From assembly GCA_015059845.1 (NCBI GenBank), contig SUZR01000005.1, forward strand, positions 1 through 64,000: a stretch of 64,000 nt of DNA, read 5' to 3'. The DNA comes from Rikenellaceae bacterium. GTDB taxonomy: Bacteria > Bacteroidota > Bacteroidia > Bacteroidales > Rikenellaceae. The translations under genes were made by a program, and so were the position numbers. Shown here in pieces: positions 27,770 to 36,267 of this stretch; position 1 is the stretch's first letter, and the number at the start of each line of letters is the position of its first letter. Under the pieces are notes generated by a model. That model had not been told where the DNA came from and made no database searches. It worked only from the letters and a program-made list of their open reading frames with translations.

Positions 27770-28945
27770 CTACTTCTCTATTACGCCCGAGCCGACCAGC
27801 ACCTCACCATCATACCACGCGGCAAACTGCCCTGCAGCGATGCCTCGCTGCGGCTCGTCAAACAATATGTACAGCCCCTCCTCGCGGCATATAATCTCGG
27901 CCTGCTGCAACGACTGGCGGTAGCGGATACGCACCTGATAGCGGCGACGCTCACCCACCTGCATACGCTCACTCGGCTCAACCCAATGTACATCCTCGGG
28001 CAGAATACGCAACGCACGTCGATAGAGGCCCGGGTGGACATCTCCCTCACCCACATATATCACATTCTCCTTAACATCGGTAGCTATGATAAAGAGCGAC
28101 TCCTTACGGCCACCAATACCCAGCCCCTTACGCTGCCCGATGGTATAGAAGTGGGCACCGTTATGTACTCCAATCTTCTTGCCATCACGCACCGTATAGC
28201 GAAACGGCTCGGCAAGTGCAGCCAAATCATCCTCCGCAATCTCCTTTCCGTAGCCTCGCCACGTGGGTAGAATCTCGTGGACATTACCCTGCTTGGCGGC
28301 AATCTGTTGCTGCAGGAATACGGGCAAATCAACCTTACCCACAAAGCAAATTCCCTGCGAATCCTTGCGCTTGGCCGTTGCCAGCTTCTGCTCCTGCGCA
28401 ATCTCGCGCACCTGAGGTTTCAGCATATCGCCAATAGGGAAGAGCGCATAGCGCAACTGCTCCTGCGTGAGCTGGCAAAGGAAGTAACTCTGGTCCTTAT
28501 TTTTATCCGCACCCGCCAACAGACGATAGACCGTGCGGCCATCGATAACCTCCTCAGCCTTACGGCAGTAATGTCCCGTAGCAACAAAGTCTGCACCCAT
28601 CTTGAGTGCCTCCTTCAGGAATACGTCGAACTTGATTTCGCGGTTGCACAGCACATCGGGATTGGGCGTGCGGCCCTGCTCATACTCCGAGAACATATAA
28701 TCCACAACGCGCTTTTTATACTCCTCGGATAAATCGACAAAACGGAACGGGATATCCAGACGCTTGGCAACAAGCTCGGCAAAGACCTGGTCGTCATACC
28801 ACGGGCAGTCGCCCTCGAGCGTTCCGGTGGTATCGTGCCAATTACGCATAAAGAGTCCAATGACCTCATAACCTTGCTGCTTAAGCAGATACGCCGCCAC
28901 AGATGAGTCCACGCCACCCGAAAGTCCAACCACAACTCGTGCCAT
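27770..28945 (-). CDS. mnmA: tRNA-specific 2-thiouridylase
   Basis: This 391-residue ATP-pyrophosphatase puts sulfur on U34 of Lys, Glu and Gln tRNAs. The PP-loop is SGGVDSS near the N-terminus. The catalytic cysteines are in VLCNREIKF and GICFVG. A C-terminal beta-barrel domain is present. The frame is open for 55 more codons upstream, but the -7 box at 28973-28980 and the family N-terminus (MARVVVGLSGG) fix the start at 28945. The upstream part would also overlap the lysO gene. The EEP-like gene follows after 1 nt. Confidence 0.95.
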   Translation of the reverse strand: MARVVVGLSGGVDSSVAAYLLKQQGYEVIGLFMRNWHDTTGTLEGDCPWYDDQVFAELVAKRLDIPFRFVDLSEEYKKRVVDYMFSEYEQGRTPNPDVLCNREIKFDVFLKEALKMGADFVATGHYCRKAEEVIDGRTVYRLLAGADKNKDQSYFLCQLTQEQLRYALFPIGDMLKPQVREIAQEQKLATAKRKDSQGICFVGKVDLPVFLQQQIAAKQGNVHEILPTWRGYGKEIAEDDLAALAEPFRYTVRDGKKIGVHNGAHFYTIGQRKGLGIGGRKESLFIIATDVKENVIYVGEGDVHPGLYRRALRILPEDVHWVEPSERMQVGERRRYQVRIRYRQSLQQAEIICREEGLYILFDEPQRGIAAGQFAAWYDGEVLVGSGVIEK

Positions 28946-28972
28946 AGAGAAATACAGATTTGATTTGCGCTG

Positions 28973-28980
28973 CAAATTTA
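28973..28980 (-). promoter_or_regulatory. -7 box of mnmA
   Basis: TAAATTTG on the minus strand, 27 nt before the chosen start. It rules out the longer upstream start. Confidence 0.65.
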
Positions 28981-29028
28981 CGAAAATTAGTGGACGTGCG
29001 AGCAACTTTCGCCTTAAATAATTCTTAA

Positions 29029-29655
29029 TTAAAGCGAACAGAAGAAGGGCACAAGGAAGGGCACAGAGAAATCGACCACAATACCGTGCACAATCGAAAC
29101 AAAAACCCAATCCCTACCCGAGAAACGCGTAATGACGGGTAAGGTCACATCCATCGACGTAGCACCTCCCGCACTGATAGGCCCGAGGGGCGAGAACCAG
29201 CGCACCATAAGCGGCGCAAAGACCAATGTCATAATCTCGCGGAAGATATTGGCCATCAACGCTATCGTTCCCAACTCGGCCGCAGCAACGACACCGATAG
29301 AGGGCTCCTTGAGCGAGGTGATGAGAATTGACGAGAGAGAATAGTATCCCATACCGCTACCCACCGCCAGCACCTCGGCCGTAGTCCAGCGAGAGAGCAG
29401 GAACGAGATAACCAACGTCGCTATAAGCGTACCCGCAATCGTTGCGCAGGGCAGTAGCAACAGTCGCGGCGAGAGTGTGCGCAGAATCTCCTTCAGGCGC
29501 TCATCGCTGCCGATACCGATACCCACCTGCAACATCAGGGCATAGAGTATCCACATCGTAACATCTCCACCCAGCAACCATTCAGGCAGCCATCCTCCAG
29601 CGCCGGCCACACATCCGATGACAAAGGCGCCGACTATTATCAGACTACCTTTCAT
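29029..29655 (-). CDS. LysO-type exporter, C-terminal part as a separate gene
   Basis: This 208-residue membrane protein corresponds to the C-terminal domain of the lysine exporter LysO (YbjE). It has about six hydrophobic segments and family patches such as LMLQVGIGIGSDERL, GSGMGYYSLSS, ANIFREIMTLVFAP and GGATSMDVTLP. It is predicted to export lysine or a toxic analogue such as thialysine across the inner membrane. The start at 29655 is chosen because it overlaps the stop of the N-terminal partner gene by 11 nt, which implies translational coupling. Confidence 0.8.
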   Translation of the reverse strand: MKGSLIIVGAFVIGCVAGAGGWLPEWLLGGDVTMWILYALMLQVGIGIGSDERLKEILRTLSPRLLLLPCATIAGTLIATLVISFLLSRWTTAEVLAVGSGMGYYSLSSILITSLKEPSIGVVAAAELGTIALMANIFREIMTLVFAPLMVRWFSPLGPISAGGATSMDVTLPVITRFSGRDWVFVSIVHGIVVDFSVPFLVPFFCSL

Positions 29656-29929
29656 CCTCGACCTCCCGCTTAAAAAATGCCTTATATATAATACGTGCCG
29701 CAACAACACTTCCCAACGTAGCGGCAACGGCAATCAACAAAGCCTCGCCACCAAGACCCATCAAATTACGCATAACGACCTCGTTTCCGCCAATCTCGCC
29801 ACCCATTACGAACAGCAGCACCACGATTGTAATCATCGTCGTGGTGCCAACAGCCTTCACCGCACGAATATTTCGCACCAGGTAGCCGATGGCTATTCCA
29901 AGAAACATTATTGCTATAATCTTAAACAT
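29645..29929 (-). CDS. LysO-type exporter, N-terminal part as a separate gene
   Basis: This 94-residue membrane protein matches the N-terminal domain of LysO (DUF340 type), with three hydrophobic segments (about 1-18, 28-50 and 58-82) and a charged C-terminus (KREVEDER). In E. coli this domain and the next gene are one polypeptide of about 300 residues. Here a stop separates them and the second gene begins 11 nt inside the first. The two products probably assemble together. A -7 box at 29952-29959 drives the pair. Confidence 0.75.
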   Translation of the reverse strand: MFKIIAIMFLGIAIGYLVRNIRAVKAVGTTTMITIVVLLFVMGGEIGGNEVVMRNLMGLGGEALLIAVAATLGSVVAARIIYKAFFKREVEDER

Positions 29930-29951
29930 TGCCTTTGTATTGCTTACGTTG

Positions 29952-29959
29952 CAAAGTTA
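29952..29959 (-). promoter_or_regulatory. -7 box of the split lysO pair
   Basis: TAACTTTG on the minus strand, 22 nt before the start codon. Confidence 0.65.
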
Positions 29960-30124
29960 GTGCTTTTTGGCGAGTAACCAAACTATCGCTAAGAAACCCT
30001 CGCCGAGCAAAGAAATCATCATTTTCCAAGCCAAATACCCGCTCCTACCAACAAAAAAGCAAAAAAAATGATAAAAAAATGAAAATTTCTACTACTTTGT
30101 GATGCAAAATACCAAAATTATCCA

Positions 30125-30132
30125 TATATTTG
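30125..30132 (+). promoter_or_regulatory. -7 box of the PspC-PadR operon
   Basis: TATATTTG followed by CAT, 39 nt before the first gene. Confidence 0.75.
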
Positions 30133-30171
30133 CATCAGGAAAATATTTACACACCATAAATTACCTCAACT

Positions 30172-30654
30172 ATGAAAGAGACAATTAACGTAAACATCGC
30201 TCAGCAAGCCTTCACGATGGATATGGATGCTTACTCTGCACTCACCTCTTATCTCGACGACATTGGTCGTCGTCTGCCCGAGACCGACACAGAGACTCTG
30301 GCCGACATCGAGGCTCGCATTGCAGAGATTTTCCGCGAGAAGGTCCCCTCGCCGATGATGGTCATCACCTACGGCGTGGTACGCAACACAATGAGCCAGA
30401 TTGGCGCTCCCGAGAACTTCGGTACCGCCTCTCGACCGCTCAACATCCCCTTAGACAAGGAGTCGCAAAACCGACTCTACCGCTCACGCAGCGACCGCTC
30501 GATTGCGGGCATATGCTCTGGTCTGGCAAAGTATTTCGGCCTGGACACCACACTGGTGCGTATTGCCGCTATACTCTGCATCTTCGCCGCAGGAGCTACG
30601 CTGTGGATTTATCTTATCTTGTGGCTTGTACTCCCCTACGAGCCCGAGGCATAA
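30172..30654 (+). CDS. PspC domain membrane protein (short form)
   Basis: This 160-residue protein has a soluble N-terminal region (1-95) and a C-terminal PspC domain (about 100-160) with RLYRSRSDRSIAGICSGLAKYFG followed by one or two membrane segments. PspC proteins relate to envelope-stress sensing. The N-terminal region is similar in pattern to that of the larger PspC protein at the end of this operon (a YETL/YSAL...ADIEA layout), suggesting duplication. It is the first gene of a four-gene operon with PadR, DUF2807 and PspC. Confidence 0.85.
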   Translation: MKETINVNIAQQAFTMDMDAYSALTSYLDDIGRRLPETDTETLADIEARIAEIFREKVPSPMMVITYGVVRNTMSQIGAPENFGTASRPLNIPLDKESQNRLYRSRSDRSIAGICSGLAKYFGLDTTLVRIAAILCIFAAGATLWIYLILWLVLPYEPEA

Positions 30655-30698
30655 CAAACAAACTGGAATATTAACTTAAAACATACGGAGGAAAAGCT

Positions 30699-31088
30699 AT
30701 GAACGAAGACAACGTAAAAGTTCAAATGCGCAAAGGAATTCTTGAGTACTGCATCTTGGCAATACTCTCACGAGGAGACTCTTACGCACCGAAAATCATC
30801 GCCGAGCTCAAGCAGGCCGAGATGATTGTCGTCGAGGGAACGCTCTACCCCATCCTTACTCGACAGAAGAATGCGGGCCTTCTGACCTACCGCTGGGAGG
30901 AGTCGCCGCAGGGACCACCCCGAAAATATTATATGCTCACCGAGGCTGGCCGTCAGCAGCTGGCACTGCTGGACGAGGCGTGGAACGAGATGGTCGAGCA
31001 GATTAAACTCATCCGCCACGGCAATGGCGACGAGCAGGTGAGTGACAACTCAACGGGCAACGTGATAGAGGTTATGCCTTTACAGTAG
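30699..31088 (+). CDS. PadR family transcriptional regulator
   Basis: This 129-residue protein has a winged helix (about 10-90) typical of the PadR group: MRKGILEYCILAILSRGDSYAPKII forms the first helices, VVEGTLYPILTRQKNAGLL the recognition helix, and PPRKYYMLTEAG the wing. A C-terminal helix (about 90-115) probably serves dimerisation. It lies 44 nt after the short PspC gene and likely represses its own operon in response to an envelope or small-molecule signal; the ligand is unknown. Confidence 0.9.
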   Translation: MNEDNVKVQMRKGILEYCILAILSRGDSYAPKIIAELKQAEMIVVEGTLYPILTRQKNAGLLTYRWEESPQGPPRKYYMLTEAGRQQLALLDEAWNEMVEQIKLIRHGNGDEQVSDNSTGNVIEVMPLQ

Positions 31089-31141
31089 GCCTTGACTCTC
31101 AACTAATTACAAACGATATATAACTCAAAAAAACTATTACA

Positions 31142-32323
31142 ATGAAAAAGATACTTTTCGTAATTATGGCGGTGATATTCTGCGCCGCTAACTATTCGGC
31201 AGCCGCAACATTGGCCGAAGGTAAGGAGAAGAAGATTGATAAGATAGATATTACCATTGGCGATTGGAAAATCAATGGCAAGGTGAACGGCAAAATCTAC
31301 ATCTCTGACGACAGCGAGAAGGACAATAACGGCCGCATAAAGTTGGGCGACAGCGATGCTGTAACATATTCCAACGGTGCAATTATTGTCTATATGGACG
31401 AGGAGAAGATTGAGCAGCTGGCTGCCGATTTTGAGAAGAATATTGGGCAGTTGGCTGCCGAGTTTGAGGATACATTCAGCGACATAGAGATTAACGGCAA
31501 GCGCCTAAACTCTAACGATTGGGAGAATCTGCAAAACCGTCCAAACCGCATTACGGGTAGTGGCAATATTATCACAAAGAGGATTCCCGCCATCACGGGA
31601 TACGATGCCATCAAGGCTAGCCGTGCCGTAACGGTTACAATGACCGAGAGCGAGGGTGACCAAATCACAATCAAGGCCGACGACAATATTATGCCCTACG
31701 TGGTTGTTCGTAAGGAGGGTAACTCGCTTGTTATAGGCATTGATGACAACATCAAATCTATAAATAGAATTGATGTGAATGTCACTCTCCCCAAAAATCC
31801 TAAACTCAACGAGTTGAAGGCCTCAAGTGCCGCTTCTATTAATATCAATACCACCATTGAGGGGCGTTCTCTCTCGCTCGATGCCGCATCGGCAGCAAAG
31901 ATTAACATAGCAAAGGCCGATGTCGATTTCTTCGATGCTGATGCCTCTTCGGCTGCCAATATTTCGGGAGCGGTGAAGAGCGACGACTGCTACGTGGATG
32001 CATCCTCTGCCGCAAATATCAACCTTACAATTCTGGCCGTGCAGTGCAAATCCAACGCATCGTCTGCCGCGAACATCAAACTCAGCGGCGAGGTAGCAAC
32101 CTTCGAGGGCGAGGCATCTTCGGCCGCAAAGATTGAAGCTAAGGGTGTTACTGCACGCACAAATGCTATCGCCGACGCATCATCGGGAGCAAAGGTTACA
32201 GTCAATGCCGAGAAGCGACTCGACGCAAAGGCCTCATCAGGTGGCGTGGTAATGTACGTTCACAACAACGACCTTATGAAAAGCACCAAGCAGTCAAGCG
32301 GCGGCCGCGTAAAGGAGATTTAA
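31142..32323 (+). CDS. Secreted DUF2807 (head GIN domain) protein
   Basis: This 393-residue protein has a signal peptide (residues 1-21, ending SAAA). A charged N-terminal region (25-150) is followed by a DUF2807 domain beginning GSGNIITKRIPAITGYDAIKA. The C-terminal half is a ladder of repeats built on SSAANI/SSAAKI at about 12-20 residue spacing, as expected for a right-handed beta-helix. No enzyme motif is seen. Such proteins accompany PadR/PspC operons in Bacteroidetes, possibly as envelope adhesins or stress sensors; that role is inference. Confidence 0.8.
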   Translation: MKKILFVIMAVIFCAANYSAAATLAEGKEKKIDKIDITIGDWKINGKVNGKIYISDDSEKDNNGRIKLGDSDAVTYSNGAIIVYMDEEKIEQLAADFEKNIGQLAAEFEDTFSDIEINGKRLNSNDWENLQNRPNRITGSGNIITKRIPAITGYDAIKASRAVTVTMTESEGDQITIKADDNIMPYVVVRKEGNSLVIGIDDNIKSINRIDVNVTLPKNPKLNELKASSAASININTTIEGRSLSLDAASAAKINIAKADVDFFDADASSAANISGAVKSDDCYVDASSAANINLTILAVQCKSNASSAANIKLSGEVATFEGEASSAAKIEAKGVTARTNAIADASSGAKVTVNAEKRLDAKASSGGVVMYVHNNDLMKSTKQSSGGRVKEI

Positions 32324-32348
32324 TCAACATCACTAACTCAGAACAACT

Positions 32349-33911
32349 ATGAACGAGATAAAGAAATGCAGTATCGCAGGTGTGTCGTTCACACTCGAGA
32401 AGAACGCCTACGAGACGCTACAAGCATACATCAAGTCGCTCCACGACACATACAAGGACAACCCCGATGGTGAGGAGATTATTGCCGACATCGAGGCCCT
32501 CATTGCCGAGTTGATTCTCTCGACACAGCCCACCGATGCAATCATCGCAAAGCCGCTGATTGACAACATCATCAAACAGCTCGGCTCGGCTGAGGAGATT
32601 GACGAGGAGGGTGCCGAGCACCACGCCGAGACCACCGACCAGAATGGCAATCCCCGCATTCCCCGCCGCCTCTATCGCGACCTTCAGCACGGCAAGCTGG
32701 GAGGTGTCTGCGCAGGTATTGCGAACTACTTCGACATCGACCCCTCGCTGGTGAGATTGGCATTTTTCATCCCCGTACTGCTCTCTATCTTTGGCGGGTC
32801 GTTGGATTTCCTGCGTTGGCTTACACCATTGGCAGGTAACATTACAGGCGTAGCCGTATTGGGTTACATCGTGATGTGGTTTACCGTACCCCCTGCATCG
32901 TCGGCACGTCAGAAGCTGGAGATGCGAGGCGAGCGCATCACGGCCCGCAACATTCACGAGACAACACACATCGCCATCGACGAGCGCGAGCGCACGCTGC
33001 TGGCAAAGATTATGATGGCTGTGGGTCGCCTGACGCTGATATTCTTGAAGGTCATCGCGCTCTTCTTCCTCATTATCCTTGTTGTAGGAATCAGCGTTCT
33101 GGGATTGGTAGCAATCGCCACAACACCCGAGCTTATCGCCACCGACTTCTTTACGGGCTTGGCTATGGCTTGTCTGTTTGTTGTGATTATCGTTCCTATC
33201 CTGATTCTCACATACCTCACAATCCTGCTCCTTATCTCACGCCGCCCGAGCGGCAAGGCAATGCTGGTGATGTTTGTAATATGGTTGCTGGCATTGGCTA
33301 TGATGACCGTATCGGCTATTAAGTCGCCCGTACACTTCGACCGCCAGATTGAGAACGCCTTTGAGTCGGTATTCGAGAACGACCGCGACAAGCTCTATGA
33401 GGAGTTCTCGCAGCAGGAGATTGACGAGTTCCGCGAGCGCATTGACAATATGCAGGTCAGCGTAAAGCAGGAGGGCGACATCACCGTCACATTGCAGGGC
33501 GCAGAGGAGCAGCTCGAGAAGCTTGAGGCCACCCTGAAAATCAACGAGGAGGGCGTGACCATCTCGGATATGGATGGCAATTTGGTGGAGGTTACACCCA
33601 GCGGCATAAAGATTGACGGCAAGGAGTTTGTCAACTACACCACCGAGACCATCGAAAGCGTGAATGGCACAACCAAGGCCTTTATATTCTCAATCGGAGA
33701 TGTTAAGGTACGCTTCGAGAAGGGAGACCAGCTTGACAAGGCCATCAATAGACAAGAGATGATAAACAAGGAGGTTCAATCGACAATTAAAGAGGTTCGA
33801 CAAGAAGCCAACGAGGCCGTAAAAGAGGCTCACGAAGCGGTAAAAGAGGCCCACGAAGCTGTAAAAGAGGCTCACGGGGTAATAAAGGAGGCTCAAAACG
33901 CTATTCAATAA
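32349..33911 (+). CDS. PspC domain membrane protein with heptad-repeat tail
   Basis: This 520-residue protein has a soluble N-terminal region (1-95), a PspC domain (about 105-185, RLYRDLQHGKLGGVCAGIANYFD plus a membrane span), two further strongly hydrophobic segments (about 225-260 and 265-325), then a soluble DUF2807-like or coiled region. The C-terminus has four seven-residue repeats of KEAHEAV type (about 490-520), predicted to be a coiled coil. It is the last gene of the operon, 25 nt after DUF2807, and is followed by a terminator. Confidence 0.82.
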   Translation: MNEIKKCSIAGVSFTLEKNAYETLQAYIKSLHDTYKDNPDGEEIIADIEALIAELILSTQPTDAIIAKPLIDNIIKQLGSAEEIDEEGAEHHAETTDQNGNPRIPRRLYRDLQHGKLGGVCAGIANYFDIDPSLVRLAFFIPVLLSIFGGSLDFLRWLTPLAGNITGVAVLGYIVMWFTVPPASSARQKLEMRGERITARNIHETTHIAIDERERTLLAKIMMAVGRLTLIFLKVIALFFLIILVVGISVLGLVAIATTPELIATDFFTGLAMACLFVVIIVPILILTYLTILLLISRRPSGKAMLVMFVIWLLALAMMTVSAIKSPVHFDRQIENAFESVFENDRDKLYEEFSQQEIDEFRERIDNMQVSVKQEGDITVTLQGAEEQLEKLEATLKINEEGVTISDMDGNLVEVTPSGIKIDGKEFVNYTTETIESVNGTTKAFIFSIGDVKVRFEKGDQLDKAINRQEMINKEVQSTIKEVRQEANEAVKEAHEAVKEAHEAVKEAHGVIKEAQNAIQ

Positions 33912-33919
33912 TATGTTAT

Positions 33920-33955
33920 AAAAAGGCTGCCGACATCACGTTGTGTAGCCTTTTT
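33920..33955 (+). terminator. Terminator of the PspC-PadR operon
   Basis: AAAAAGGCTGC pairs with the complementary GTAGCCTTTTT, with a loop of about 14 nt and a T-run, 8 nt after the stop codon. Confidence 0.75.
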
Positions 33956-34021
33956 ATTGCGTATGGTGCTTTGTCACACATTTTGCTACTACAATACCAG
34001 CCTTATATGTAAAAAAATGTA

Positions 34022-34029
34022 TATATTTG
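34022..34029 (+). promoter_or_regulatory. -7 box of pfkA
   Basis: TATATTTG followed by CATA, 34 nt before the start. Confidence 0.75.
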
Positions 34030-34063
34030 CATAAGTAGAAATTTATATAAATACGATAATTAT

Positions 34064-35041
34064 ATGGCAATTAAGTGTATCGGTATTCTTACCTCGGGAG
34101 GTGATGCTCCAGGTATGAACGCAGCCATCCGCGCCGTAACGCGTACGGCAATCTACAACGGATATAAGGTTAAGGGTATTATGCGTGGATATCACGGTTT
34201 GGTGACAAACGAGATTATAGAGTTCAAGTCGCAGAGCGTAAGTAACATCATACAGAAGGGTGGTACAATCCTCAAGACAGCTCGTAGCAAGGAGTTCCGC
34301 ACCCCCGAAGGCCGCCAGCAGGCATACGAGAATATGAAGGCTCAGGGCATTGACGCGCTGGTAGTCATCGGTGGCGATGGCTCACTGTCGGGTGCGCAGA
34401 TTTTCGCCAACGAGTTCGATGTTCCCATCGTGGGTCTGCCCGGAACTATCGACAACGACCTTGACGGCACGGACGAGACCATCGGCTACGACACAGCGCT
34501 CAACACCATCGTTGATGCGGTGGATAAGTTGCGCGACACGGCGTCGAGCCACGAGCGTCTGTTCTTCGTGGAGGTTATGGGTAATACGGCAGGTTATCTG
34601 GCGCTGAACGGCGCTATCGCATCGGGTGCCGAGGCGGCTATCATCCCCGAGCGCGAGACGGAGGTGGACCAGCTGGCCGACCTTATCCACAACGGATTCC
34701 GTAAGAGCAAGAACTCGGCTATCGTATTGGTTGCAGAGAACAAGGCTACGGGCGGTGCGCTGGGTATGGCCGAGCGTATCAAGAAGGAGTTCCCCGAGTT
34801 TGATGCCCGCGTGACCATCCTCGGACACCTGCAGCGTGGTGGCTCGCCCACAGCCAAGGACCGCATCCTTGCATCGAAGATGGGTGCTACGGCTATTGAG
34901 GCTTTGTCGGAGGGTCAGCGTAACGTAATGATTGGTATTAAGAATGGCGAATTGGTTTACGTCCCCTTCAAGAAGGCTATCGCCCACCAGCAGAAGATGG
35001 ATCTGAAGGATATGGATATTGTAAAGATTCTGTCGATTTAG
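34064..35041 (+). CDS. pfkA: ATP-dependent 6-phosphofructokinase
   Basis: This 325-residue enzyme phosphorylates fructose-6-phosphate in glycolysis. It has the N-terminal ATP loop [14 protein letters not shown], the metal site GGDGSLSGA, and the catalytic [11 protein letters not shown]. Glycine in GGDGS and glycine in PGTIDND point to ATP use. The PPi-dependent type has GGDD and PKTIDND. Length and motifs are canonical. It is a single gene followed by structured repeat copy 2. Confidence 0.95.
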   Translation: MAIKCIGILTSGGDAPGMNAAIRAVTRTAIYNGYKVKGIMRGYHGLVTNEIIEFKSQSVSNIIQKGGTILKTARSKEFRTPEGRQQAYENMKAQGIDALVVIGGDGSLSGAQIFANEFDVPIVGLPGTIDNDLDGTDETIGYDTALNTIVDAVDKLRDTASSHERLFFVEVMGNTAGYLALNGAIASGAEAAIIPERETEVDQLADLIHNGFRKSKNSAIVLVAENKATGGALGMAERIKKEFPEFDARVTILGHLQRGGSPTAKDRILASKMGATAIEALSEGQRNVMIGIKNGELVYVPFKKAIAHQQKMDLKDMDIVKILSI

Positions 35042-35060
35042 GAATTACCTTGAATCATAA

Positions 35061-35231
35061 AAAAAGAGGGTGTCTAACAAATCAAGTTAGTACCCTCTTT
35101 TTTTGAGAAATTGTATAACAAGAGCTATTTTGAAGCTGGTCGCAGACCGAGAAAGCACAGTTTACTTGGCGTAAATGAGCATTTCGAGGGCAAGCCAGAT
35201 GCCAAAAGAGCCTTGTTAGACAGTTTCTTTT
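35061..35231. repeat. Structured intergenic repeat, copy 2
   Basis: Nearly identical to 11521-11689: a terminator hairpin, then a segment with terminal inverted repeats (GAAATTGTATAACAAGAGCT ... AGCCTTGTTAGACAGTTTC). It again separates convergent genes and abuts the stop codon of the minus-strand gene (here GT2). Differences from copy 1 are scattered substitutions. Confidence 0.8.
35062..35104. terminator. Bidirectional terminator inside repeat copy 2
   Basis: AAAGAGGGT...CTAAC pairs with GTTAG...ACCCTCTTT, flanked by A-runs and T-runs. Confidence 0.75.
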
Positions 35232-36134
35232 TTATTTACTCCACAAACCTCTTGTAATATTCCATCGCATCAGTAGCAGATACTTAGCCTTACTCCATTG
35301 CAGGGTAACAAAGTACCACGCAGCCAACACCAGCGTCACCAGCCACTTCACAACCTCCTGAATACGCACGCGACCGACACGGCGGTAATACTTGGCACGA
35401 CGCAACTGACTCACGCCCACATTGAAACTTAGGCGCGAGAGATACTCCGCGGTCAACTTCTCCGTAGGGATAATATGATACATAACAGCCTGAGGCACAT
35501 AATAATACTTCGCCTCAGCAATACGCAGACGCTCAAACAAATCGCTCTCCTCGCCACCGACAAGCGACTCTCCGACATATCCCAGCGAGGTGTCAAAGAC
35601 GCCATAACGGCGCACCGCCGAACGGCGCATAGCCATATTACCTCCTCCGGGAATACGCCCTGCGGGGAACTCGCACACCTTATCACCAAAATACATCGTA
35701 TTGGCTACGGGGCGCTCGGTAAAGTGTGACATCCAACGCGGACGGCCCGACGGATACTCGGCAACGATAGGGCCACCGGCTGCAACAGCATCGGGAGTGG
35801 TGTCGAACAGCGATATATATGATGTTATAAAGTCGGGCGAGATACGCTCATCGTCATCTATTATGGCGATATATTCGGCCTCACTCTCACCAATACCGCG
35901 ATTGCGGGCATACGACAAGCCTTGACGCATCTCGGTAACCATACGGAAATTATGGTCAGGGTGAGCCGCCGCAAACTCCTCGAAACGCTCACGCGTATCG
36001 TCCGTAGAGTTGTTATTAACCACAATACACTCCCACTCCGAGAGGGGAGCATTCTGCTCGGCAACCGACTCCAAAGCACGAATGAGCGACGCCGAACGAT
36101 TATATGTAGCTACTATAAGCGATAACCGTAACAT
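35232..36134 (-). CDS. Family 2 glycosyltransferase
   Basis: This 300-residue GT-A enzyme probably adds a sugar to a surface polysaccharide or lipid; donor and acceptor are unknown. It has the N-terminal LIVATYNRSASL nucleotide-binding strand, VVNNNSTDDT, the metal-binding IDDDERISPDF (DxD type), and a C-terminal hydrophobic segment (about 255-285) that may anchor it to the membrane. The start at 36134 is chosen because the -7 box (36157-36164) overlaps the upstream alternative ATG at 36167. It is divergent from nhaC. Confidence 0.85.
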   Translation of the reverse strand: MLRLSLIVATYNRSASLIRALESVAEQNAPLSEWECIVVNNNSTDDTRERFEEFAAAHPDHNFRMVTEMRQGLSYARNRGIGESEAEYIAIIDDDERISPDFITSYISLFDTTPDAVAAGGPIVAEYPSGRPRWMSHFTERPVANTMYFGDKVCEFPAGRIPGGGNMAMRRSAVRRYGVFDTSLGYVGESLVGGEESDLFERLRIAEAKYYYVPQAVMYHIIPTEKLTAEYLSRLSFNVGVSQLRRAKYYRRVGRVRIQEVVKWLVTLVLAAWYFVTLQWSKAKYLLLMRWNITRGLWSK

Positions 36135-36156
36135 AAAAAATCCTTTACTTGTAATG

Positions 36157-36164
36157 CAAATATA
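36157..36164 (-). promoter_or_regulatory. -7 box of the GT2 gene
   Basis: TATATTTG on the minus strand. It fixes the start at 36134, because the longer reading frame would begin upstream of it. Confidence 0.7.
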
Positions 36165-36239
36165 CAAATTTAGTTCAATATTGTATCATCTATCGAGCTA
36201 TCTTTTTGCATATTTGGTTAGCTTTCTAAAGGTTTTGCT

Positions 36240-36247
36240 TATCTTTG
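36240..36247 (+). promoter_or_regulatory. -7 box of nhaC-gph
   Basis: TATCTTTG followed by CAG, 20 nt before the nhaC start. Confidence 0.7.
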
Positions 36248-36267
36248 CAGCCTGTAACAAGTAGAAT

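Noticed and set aside
34064..35041. PPi-dependent phosphofructokinase
   Set aside because: Diagnostic positions read GGDGS and PGTIDND, as in ATP-dependent enzymes.
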